DNA from: Psychroflexus lacisalsi
Lineage (GTDB): Bacteria > Bacteroidota > Bacteroidia > Flavobacteriales > Flavobacteriaceae
Length of the DNA: 64,000 nucleotides
Reading direction: 5' to 3'
Assembly: GCF_020164495.1 (NCBI RefSeq)
Contig: NZ_JAIQYZ010000001.1
Span: 558,001-622,000, forward strand
Both the position numbers and the translations under genes were made by a program. The notes under the pieces are model-generated. The model ran no database searches. It was not told the DNA's origin and saw only the letters and a list, made by a program, of their open reading frames with translations. The first letter of the stretch is position 1. Each line of letters opens with the position of its first letter. Shown piece by piece: positions 57,273-64,000 of the stretch.

Positions 57273-58916
57273 ATGAAAAGAAGAAAGTTTGTTCAATTAA
57301 GCGGAATGGGTGCAGGCGCAGCCATGCTGGTCCCTTCTATGATGATGGGGAGCAGCATCACAGCCGATGCACTTTTGATGCCTGGCATGGATATCCTAAC
57401 CAAAAGGAAACTTGCAGATGTAGCCTTGAACACTGCTAGATCTCTTGGTTCTACCTATGCTGATGCAAGGATAGGTCGATATCTTAACCAGTACGTGTTT
57501 ACGAGAGAAGATAAAGTTCAAAACGTGGTCAATACCGAGTCTTTTGGGATTGGGATTCGTGTCATTGCTAACGGTACCTGGGGGTTTGCTTCCACCAATA
57601 GTGTCACTGAAGACGGAATCATGAAAGCTACGCAACAGGCTGTAGCCATAGCGAAAGCGAATTCTAAAATTCAAAAAGATCCCGTTCAACTGGCACCAGT
57701 CGAATCTCATGGTGAAGTGTCTTGGAAAACTCCAATTAAAAAAGACTTTAAGAGCGTGCCGGTTTCGGAAAAAGTAGATTTACTACTCAGTGCAAATGCA
57801 GCTGCGATGGAAAACGGAGCTAATTTTGTGAATTCTGCCTTGTTTATGGTCAATGAACAAAAGTATTTTGCTTCTACGGAAGGCTCTTATATAGATCAGG
57901 ACATTCATAGGATTTGGCCAACTTTTGGCGTGACGGCCATCGATCGCGGGGCAGGAAAATTTAAATCCCGTCAGGCTATGAGTGCGCCAATGGGAATGGG
58001 GTACGAATATATGGATGGTTTGGAATCTGAAAAACTCGAAGGTCCTTCAGGACTAAGACTTTACCGTAATAGTTATGACATCGTAGAAGATGCGACTTTG
58101 GCAGCCAAGCAGGCTAAGGAAATGCTTACAGCAAAATCTGTGCAGCCTGGAAAATATGATTTAGTTTTAGAACCTAATCATTTAGGCCTCACCATCCATG
58201 AGTCTGTGGGGCATCCACTCGAGCTTGACCGGGTACTTGGTTACGAAGCCAATTATGCCGGAACGAGTTTTGCCACATTAGATAAGTGGAAATCTGGTGA
58301 TTTCAAATATGGAAGTGATATTGTTAACCTTGTTGCAGATAAAACACAGAAACATTCACTTGGAGCTGTCGGTTATGATGATGAAGGGGTGAAAACCAAG
58401 AAATGGGATTTGGTAAGAAATGGTGTGTTGACCAACTATCAGGCTATCCGGGATCAGGTTCATATGATTGATCAAAAAGAATCTCATGGTTGTTGCTATG
58501 CTCAAAGCTGGAATGATGTCCAGTTTCAGCGCATGCCAAATGTTTCCTTAGAAGCAGGTAAAGAAAAATATTCAATCAATGACATGATTAAGAATGTAGA
58601 AAAAGGAATTTACATCGCAGGTCGTGGATCCTATTCTATAGATCAGCAGCGATACAACTTTCAGTTTGGAGGTACTGTATTTTACGAAATCAAAAACGGA
58701 GAAATCGTTGGCATGCTAGACGATGTTGCTTACCAGTCCAACACACAGGAATTCTGGAATTCTTGTACTAAAATTTGTGATGAAAACGACTACCGTATGT
58801 TTGGTTCTTTCTTCGATGGAAAAGGTCAGCCTTCCCAAGTAAGTGCTGTTTCTCATGGAAGTTCTACTTCCAGATTTGACGGAGTCAATGTGATCAATAC
58901 AGGTAGAAGTGTTTAA
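57273..58916 (+). CDS. tldD: TldD-family metallopeptidase subunit with Tat signal
   Basis: The 547-residue protein begins with a twin-arginine signal (MKRRKFVQLSGMGAGAAMLV) and continues as a TldD protein with the metal motif HESVGHPLE (about residues 309-317) and the C-terminal GGTVFYEIKNGEIVGMLDDV. TldD/TldE form a heterodimeric peptidase that degrades unstructured peptides. Most studied TldD proteins are cytoplasmic; the Tat signal predicts export here. It is followed by its partner after 30 bases. Confidence 0.93.
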   Translation: MKRRKFVQLSGMGAGAAMLVPSMMMGSSITADALLMPGMDILTKRKLADVALNTARSLGSTYADARIGRYLNQYVFTREDKVQNVVNTESFGIGIRVIANGTWGFASTNSVTEDGIMKATQQAVAIAKANSKIQKDPVQLAPVESHGEVSWKTPIKKDFKSVPVSEKVDLLLSANAAAMENGANFVNSALFMVNEQKYFASTEGSYIDQDIHRIWPTFGVTAIDRGAGKFKSRQAMSAPMGMGYEYMDGLESEKLEGPSGLRLYRNSYDIVEDATLAAKQAKEMLTAKSVQPGKYDLVLEPNHLGLTIHESVGHPLELDRVLGYEANYAGTSFATLDKWKSGDFKYGSDIVNLVADKTQKHSLGAVGYDDEGVKTKKWDLVRNGVLTNYQAIRDQVHMIDQKESHGCCYAQSWNDVQFQRMPNVSLEAGKEKYSINDMIKNVEKGIYIAGRGSYSIDQQRYNFQFGGTVFYEIKNGEIVGMLDDVAYQSNTQEFWNSCTKICDENDYRMFGSFFDGKGQPSQVSAVSHGSSTSRFDGVNVINTGRSV

Positions 58917-58946
58917 TAATCGGTGAATTAAAAAAGAACTATAGAA

Positions 58947-60260
58947 ATGGCAATATATACCAAAGAAAAAGCAAGGCAAATCATGGAAAAAGCATTGAGC
59001 TTTTCTACTGCAGATGCTTGTGTGATCAATATGGGAGGTAGCGAAAGTGGAAACATTCGTTATGCCCGAAACACGGTTTCCACGTCTGGACACCGTTCTA
59101 ACCAAACCCTTGCTGTAGAAGCTAGTTTTGGGAAGAAATCCGGAACCGCAACGGTAGATGAATTTGATGATGAATCTCTAAAAAGTGTTGTTAAAAGAGC
59201 GGAAGAACTGGCAAAACTATCTCCAGAAAACCCAGAGTTTATGTCTCCGATGTCTCCGCAGGTTTACGATGAGTCTATCACTTTTGTAGAAGCCACAGCG
59301 AATATCAAACCAGAATTTCGTGCAGGGGTTGCTGCCAAAAGCATCAATCCAGCTTCAGAACAAGAAGTAACTGCTGCTGGTTTTTTGGACGATTCATCTG
59401 GATTCAGTGCCATACTGAATTCCAACGGATTATTTGCTTACAATAAATCAACTAATGTTGATTTTACAGTTACTATGAGAACAAACGATGGCACTGGATC
59501 TGGCTGGGTTTCTCGCGACTTCAACGATGTTCGTAAATTCAATCCGGAAGAAGCTGCTAAAGTGGCGATTGATAAAGCTGTAATGTCTCGTGAAGCGAGA
59601 GCCATAGAGCCTGGAAAATATACAGTGATTTTGGAACCTGCTGCATCTGCAGACTTACTTAGAAATATGTCTGGGGCTTTTAATGCGCGCACTGCCGATG
59701 AAGGCCGTAGCTTTATGTCAAAAGACGATGGCACCAAAATGGGACAAAAAATTGTAGATGAACGTGTGAATGTTTGGAGTGATCCTTTACATTCCGAAGT
59801 GCCGACTTCTACCTGGAATGGGGAAGGTATGCCGCTCAAGAAAATGAAATGGATAGAAAACGGAGTTGTCAAAAACCTGGCTTACAGCAGATACTGGGCT
59901 AAGGAGAAAGGAGTAGATCCTGTGCCTTTTCCTTCCAACTTTATAATGGAAGGGGGTGACGCTTCACGCGAGGAACTTATAAAAAGTACTAAAAGAGGAA
60001 TTCTGGTTACAAGATTATGGTACATCAGAAGTGTAGATCCACAGACTTTATTGTACACAGGCCTTACCAGAGACGGAACTTTTTATATTGAAAATGGAGA
60101 AATAAGATATCCTGTGAAAAACTTTAGATTCAATGAAAGCCCATTCATTATGTTGAATAATTTGGAAGCTCTTGGTGAACAAGTAAGAATCAACGGGAAT
60201 TTAATTCCCTACATGAAAGTCAGGGACTTTACATTTACCAGTCTTTCTGACGCAATATAG
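58947..60260 (+). CDS. tldE: TldE/PmbA-family subunit
   Basis: The 437-residue protein has the TldE/PmbA layout: a repeat of the family N-terminal domain (YARNTVSTSGHRSNQTLAVE), a C-terminal domain lacking the HExxxH metal site, and the block FYIENGEIRYPVKNFRFNES. It should pair with TldD to form the active peptidase. Unlike TldD it has no visible signal peptide or Tat motif, so co-export would need a piggy-back mechanism, or the two act apart. Confidence 0.92.
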   Translation: MAIYTKEKARQIMEKALSFSTADACVINMGGSESGNIRYARNTVSTSGHRSNQTLAVEASFGKKSGTATVDEFDDESLKSVVKRAEELAKLSPENPEFMSPMSPQVYDESITFVEATANIKPEFRAGVAAKSINPASEQEVTAAGFLDDSSGFSAILNSNGLFAYNKSTNVDFTVTMRTNDGTGSGWVSRDFNDVRKFNPEEAAKVAIDKAVMSREARAIEPGKYTVILEPAASADLLRNMSGAFNARTADEGRSFMSKDDGTKMGQKIVDERVNVWSDPLHSEVPTSTWNGEGMPLKKMKWIENGVVKNLAYSRYWAKEKGVDPVPFPSNFIMEGGDASREELIKSTKRGILVTRLWYIRSVDPQTLLYTGLTRDGTFYIENGEIRYPVKNFRFNESPFIMLNNLEALGEQVRINGNLIPYMKVRDFTFTSLSDAI

Positions 60261-60278
60261 CTGAAAAATGATATTCAA

Positions 60279-60323
60279 AAAACTGATTGGAGTGACGAGT
60301 TCACTCCAATCAGTTTTCATTTT
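60279..60323 (+). terminator. Terminator after tldE
   Basis: A 17-bp perfect stem (60279-60295 with 60301-60317) closes a five-base CGAGT loop and leads into a T-rich tail. It starts 18 bases after the tldE stop and is the longest terminator stem in the window. Confidence 0.92.
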
Positions 60324-60498
60324 CTATAAATTGTAATACATAAGTTTTATTTGTTTATAAATTAGAGGAGTGATTTTAGTTTGAAATAACACTAAGAGCT
60401 TTCCGAAATTAAGTTTTCAAAAACGCTAAACTTACTTTTGGTAGAATCTTCAATAGTTGCCGTTTTCAACTTTAAAGGTGAACAATACATATAATGCA

Positions 60499-61116
60499 AT
60501 GAGCAGCTTTTTCTTTACTAGACTTCAATACGAATCCGGAGATTGGGATGTGGACCAGCGTATGCCTTCCAATTTGCTTAACTCTCTTGTAGAGTATACC
60601 ACACTGAGAGTAGATACGGTAGAAAATATTGTTTCTTTAAGCAGTGATGAGGTATTCAAATGTCCCTTTTGCTATATCTCAGGACATAAATTGGTACAAT
60701 TTACCGCAAAGGAAAAAGCCAACTTTGAAAAATATGTAAAAAACGGAGGTTTTGTTTTTGCTGATGATTGTAATCATGACATTGATGGACTTTTTGCTAA
60801 ATCTTTTGAGCGTCAAATGGAAGAGATCTTTGGTCCTGCAGAATTATCCAAAATTCCTAACACTCATGAGTTGTACAACGTCTTTTTTGAATTTGAAGAT
60901 GGTCCACCAACTACATCTCAGGAACTGAACGGTTGGGGAGATGATCTGGTGCATGAATACCTAAAAGCTATTGTGATAGATGGTAGAATAGGTGTGTTGT
61001 ACAGTAACAAAGATTATGGCTGCGAATGGGATTATGACTTTAGGAACAAACGATTTTACAAGATAGATAATACCCGATTTGGAGTGAACATCGTGATGTA
61101 TGCACTTACATCTTAA
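60499..61116 (+). CDS. DUF4159 domain protein
   Basis: I chose the ATG at 60499 (MSSFFFTRLQYESGDWDVDQ, 205 residues); the frame is open upstream only through a TTG-initiated stretch of 14 codons. The sequence has the DUF4159 pattern: RLQYESGDWDVDQRMPSNLL, VKNGGFVFADDCNHDID and the C-terminal FGVNIVMYAL, a class I glutamine-amidotransferase-like fold without clear catalytic residues. Many homologues carry a signal peptide; this one does not. It leads the MoxR cluster, 12 bases before the AAA+ gene. Confidence 0.88.
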   Translation: MSSFFFTRLQYESGDWDVDQRMPSNLLNSLVEYTTLRVDTVENIVSLSSDEVFKCPFCYISGHKLVQFTAKEKANFEKYVKNGGFVFADDCNHDIDGLFAKSFERQMEEIFGPAELSKIPNTHELYNVFFEFEDGPPTTSQELNGWGDDLVHEYLKAIVIDGRIGVLYSNKDYGCEWDYDFRNKRFYKIDNTRFGVNIVMYALTS

Positions 61117-61128
61117 ATCAAAAAAAAT

Positions 61129-62130
61129 ATGGATCAGCCACTAGCCGATTTAGACCAGGAAGTCAAAAGACTTACTAAAAAACTCAAAACTCTTAAAGCA
61201 GAAATTGCCAAGGTTATTATAGGTCAGGAAGAAACTGTAGACCAGTTACTCATCACGTTTTTGGCTGGAGGCCATGCCCTTCTTGAAGGTGTGCCTGGCT
61301 TGGCGAAAACACTTATGATTCGAAGTCTTTCAGAGGCGATAGCACTCAAATTTAATCGAATTCAGTTTACGCCAGATTTAATGCCATCAGATATTATTGG
61401 AACAGAAATTCTCGAAGAAGACCATACCACGGGAAGGAAGTTTTTCGAATTCAATAAAGGACCGATTTTCGCAAACATTATTCTTGCAGATGAAATCAAC
61501 AGGACGCCACCCAAAACTCAGGCTGCTCTTCTGGAGGCTATGCAAGAATTTGAAGTGACCTATTCAGGTAAGACTTATAAGCTGGAACGGCCGTTTTTTA
61601 TTTTAGCTACACAAAATCCAATTGAACAGTCAGGCACGTTTACATTGCCAGAAGCACAACAGGATCGTTTCTTGTTTTACATTAAAATAGGTTATCCAAC
61701 CGAAGCAGAAGAGCATCAAATTTTGAAGTATACAACAGGCTCTTTAAAATCTAATATTAAACCTGTACTTACTGGGGCTGAAATTTTGAGGTTACAAGAA
61801 TTAGTGCGAGAAGTTCCAATCAGTGATGAGTTGATTTCTTACGTGAATACATTGATTCGTGCAACTCGACCGGAAACCAGTAAAAGTGAATTTGTAAAAG
61901 AATGGGTAAGCTGGGGGGCTGGACCAAGAGCCGGACAGGCTTTAATTTTAACAGCCAAAGCCAGAGCTTTACTTCAGGGAAGACTGGCCGTAACTCTAAA
62001 AGATCTTGAGCATTGCGCTTATCCTGTTCTGCGGCATAGAGTGATTGTGAATTTTAAATCTGAGGCAGAAAACATTACATCCGATAAGGTAACTTCGGAA
62101 TTATTGGGATCTATATTTCCTTCAAAATAA
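61129..62130 (+). CDS. MoxR-type AAA+ ATPase
   Basis: The 333-residue protein has Walker A GVPGLAKT (about residues 51-58), Walker B IILADEINR, sensor 1 ATQNPIEQSGT and the AAA_3/lid regions (LPEAQQDRFLFYIKIGYP). MoxR proteins work with von Willebrand A-type partners as chaperones for metal or complex assembly. It is followed after nine bases by a DUF58 protein, the standard partner. Confidence 0.95.
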   Translation: MDQPLADLDQEVKRLTKKLKTLKAEIAKVIIGQEETVDQLLITFLAGGHALLEGVPGLAKTLMIRSLSEAIALKFNRIQFTPDLMPSDIIGTEILEEDHTTGRKFFEFNKGPIFANIILADEINRTPPKTQAALLEAMQEFEVTYSGKTYKLERPFFILATQNPIEQSGTFTLPEAQQDRFLFYIKIGYPTEAEEHQILKYTTGSLKSNIKPVLTGAEILRLQELVREVPISDELISYVNTLIRATRPETSKSEFVKEWVSWGAGPRAGQALILTAKARALLQGRLAVTLKDLEHCAYPVLRHRVIVNFKSEAENITSDKVTSELLGSIFPSK

Positions 62131-62139
62131 ATAATTAAA

Positions 62140-63036
62140 GTGAAGCAAGACTATCGGCTATTACTAAAACCAGAAATTATCAATAGTGTAAGTGGCTTGG
62201 CTCTTATTTCTAGAGTTGTTGTAGAGGGACATTTGTCTGGTTTAAACCATAGCCGAAGTTTGGGTTCGGGAATGGAATTTAGCCAGTACCGTGGCTATGA
62301 AGTCGGTGATGATATGCGACTTCTGGATTGGAAAATGCTGGCAAGGTCGGGAAGATACTACATCAAGCAATCTGAGATAGAAACCAATATCTCTGTAAAG
62401 TTTATTCTCGATGCCAGCAAATCTATGCAGCATGAAGAAAAAGGAATGACCAAAATGGATTTTGCTAGAGTTCTAACAGCTTCTTTAGCCTGGCTAGCTC
62501 AATCTCAGGGTGATGCAGTGGGTTTATTTGCTCTGAATGAGCACAATTTATATGCGTTACAAGCACGTGTTCAAAAAAAGTATTTCAAACGTTTACTACA
62601 AGAATTAATCAATATTGAATCTAGAGGGAAATGGCCCAAAGATCCACAAGTTTTTGAGAAATTACACAGTCGAAGTCAAAAGGAACTTATTTTCTTTATT
62701 TCAGATTTACATGAAGAAGCATCGGAGTTGACCAATGTTATTACAAGATTGAAAACTTCCAGAAATGAAGTGGTTGTTCTTCATATTTTAGGTAGTGATG
62801 AATTAGAATTCAATTACAAAGGCGCTCTCACATTTGAGGATTTGGAAACGGGAACCAAACTAGAACTTGATGCAGAAAAAGCGCGTCCTTCGTATTTAAA
62901 ATCTTTAGAGGATTCCATAAAAGCTACCAGAGACATTTTATTAGCCAACGCTATAAGCTATCAACTCTTTCGACTCGATGATCCCATTGGAGAAGCCCTC
63001 CAATTGTTACTAAAAAAACGTACCAACTTGATGTAA
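62140..63036 (+). CDS. DUF58 / vWA-like protein, MoxR partner
   Basis: The 298-residue soluble protein starts at GTG 62140 (MKQDYRLLLKPEIINSVSGL). It has the DUF58 core FSQYRGYEVGDDMRLLDWKM (about residues 47-66) and the MIDAS-like DASKSM motif near residue 90, the metal-dependent adhesion site of vWA-type folds. The start is GTG because no ATG lies in a suitable place before the conserved start. One base separates its stop from the next ATG. Confidence 0.92.
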   Translation: MKQDYRLLLKPEIINSVSGLALISRVVVEGHLSGLNHSRSLGSGMEFSQYRGYEVGDDMRLLDWKMLARSGRYYIKQSEIETNISVKFILDASKSMQHEEKGMTKMDFARVLTASLAWLAQSQGDAVGLFALNEHNLYALQARVQKKYFKRLLQELINIESRGKWPKDPQVFEKLHSRSQKELIFFISDLHEEASELTNVITRLKTSRNEVVVLHILGSDELEFNYKGALTFEDLETGTKLELDAEKARPSYLKSLEDSIKATRDILLANAISYQLFRLDDPIGEALQLLLKKRTNLM

Positions 63037-63037
63037 T

Positions 63038-64000
63038 ATGGTTTTTCTCAATCCTTCATTTTTTTGGGCTCTGCTAGGACTTAGCATTCCTTTGACAATC
63101 CATTTGTGGAGCAGAAAGCAAGGAAAAACTATAAAAGTTGGGAGCATTAAATTTTTGCAAGATTCAGATTCTAAAAGAAGCAGAAGCATCAAATTGAATG
63201 AACTTTGGTTGTTATTACTCAGAATACTGCTCATCACAGTCTTGGTTTTTATCATGTCTGAGCCAAGATGGAATTACAAAACTGAAAAAACACCTATCAC
63301 GTACCTGGTAGAACCTTCATTATTGGGTGTGACAAAATCCAAAACGTTTCTAGACAGTTTAGCTTCGGAGGAGGAGGTAAGATTCTTAAAATCAGATTTT
63401 CCCGCCTATGATTCCGAGTTTTTAGAAACGAAAAATTTAGAAACTCCCTACTACTGGCAATTAGCCAGAGAAATGAAGTCTTTAAAAACAGATAGTATTG
63501 TGGTTTTTACAAATGCATTTTTAAGTGGTTTAAAAGGTAAAAGGCCAGAAATTGACAAAAATATTTATTGGTTCAATCTTAATTCTGATGAATCAAAAAC
63601 TAATCTAGTTGGAGCAATACAAGATAAAAATGAGGTTGAAATTATTTCAGCAATAAGTAAAGCTGAGGTGTTTAAATTTGAAAAAGAAATACAAAGTATA
63701 AATGCTGAAAGTAGAGATTCAATTCTTATAGTTGAAAAGGATACTTTACGGATAAATATGTATTTTGAAGACAAATTTAAAACTGAAAGCAAATATTTAA
63801 AAGCGTCTTTTTTAGCTATATCAAAGTACTTGCGTCATCCTATTGAAATTCTAAATATTAAAAAAGAGGATAATCTTAAGTTGACGTCGAATAATTTATT
63901 GGTTTGGTTGAGCGATGATACTGTTCCAAAAACTGAAGGGAAAGTTTTGAAATTCAAAAAAAATATTTTCGCAAATTCACTCATTGAATCTGCGAATTTT
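63038..64000 (+). CDS. BatA-domain membrane protein, N-terminal part
   Basis: A frame beginning at ATG 63038 is open to the end of the window, giving at least 321 residues. It starts MVFLNPSFFWALLGLSIPLT (first membrane helix), then KVGSIKFLQDSDSKRSRSIK, and a second helix at about 58-77 (LWLLLLRILLITVLVFIMSE), the paired-helix N-terminal domain seen in BatA/aerotolerance-type proteins. The periplasmic remainder is not recognised. The gene follows DUF58 with one base between. The C-terminus lies outside the window. Confidence 0.88.
   Translation, partial: MVFLNPSFFWALLGLSIPLTIHLWSRKQGKTIKVGSIKFLQDSDSKRSRSIKLNELWLLLLRILLITVLVFIMSEPRWNYKTEKTPITYLVEPSLLGVTKSKTFLDSLASEEEVRFLKSDFPAYDSEFLETKNLETPYYWQLAREMKSLKTDSIVVFTNAFLSGLKGKRPEIDKNIYWFNLNSDESKTNLVGAIQDKNEVEIISAISKAEVFKFEKEIQSINAESRDSILIVEKDTLRINMYFEDKFKTESKYLKASFLAISKYLRHPIEILNIKKEDNLKLTSNNLLVWLSDDTVPKTEGKVLKFKKNIFANSLIESANF

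Overview
The window is AT-rich, gene-dense chromosomal DNA from a member of the Bacteroidetes, almost certainly family Flavobacteriaceae. The evidence is the gliding/type IX secretion block gldK-gldL-gldM-gldN, the order rplQ-carA followed nearby by eno and a type II citrate synthase, Bacteroidetes-type promoter-like elements, many lipoproteins, and few Shine-Dalgarno sequences. A marine relative of Psychroflexus or Gramella is plausible, but the genus is inference.

Layout. Positions 1-6412 hold the distal part of the ribosomal protein superoperon (rplF end, rplR, rpsE, rpmD, rplO, secY, infA, rpmJ, rpsM, rpsK, rpsD, rpoA, rplQ), closed by a strong terminator. Positions 6485-11719 hold carA, a FAS1 protein (minus), eno, gltA and an azurin-like copper lipoprotein. 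Positions 11998-20215 are all minus strand: an S10 peptidase, groES-groEL, and the operon miaB / sigma-54 activator / lptE / TPR-like / secG, with three successive TAATG junctions. Positions 20405-28893 are plus strand: topA, a degenerate arginase-fold protein, and gldKLMN. Then come an FAD oxidoreductase, a tail-overlapping DUF983 gene, an ABC-F ATPase, an RND efflux operon (adaptor, pump, TolC) with a translationally coupled CPXCG zinc-ribbon protein, and initiator tRNA-fMet.

From about 38.6 to 52.5 kb the window is looser and more accessory: an SPFH lipoprotein, a BCCT transporter, a tandem pair of LruC-domain lipoproteins each preceded by a short leader ORF, a CHAT-like protein without catalytic residues, a MnmH-SelD fusion, a lactate permease pseudogene, an Fpg/Nei glycosylase that has lost its zinc ligands, and a small lipoprotein whose natural start codon reads ACG. 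Positions 52.5-64 kb hold an ABC export pair with a divergent GDSL esterase (the classic ybbAP-tesA arrangement), an intergenic stretch with a gene remnant and a 17-bp inverted repeat, a Tat-signal TldD with TldE, DUF4159, and a MoxR-DUF58-BatA cluster that runs off the end.

Working together: the first half is housekeeping (translation, protein export, chaperonin, central carbon metabolism), the middle is envelope and secretion machinery, and the last third is envelope quality control and transport. I see no CRISPR array, prophage or intact insertion sequence. The best candidates for something undescribed are the leader ORFs of the LruC lipoproteins, which share a peptide motif through synonymous codons, and the arginase-like pseudoenzyme in front of gldKLMN.
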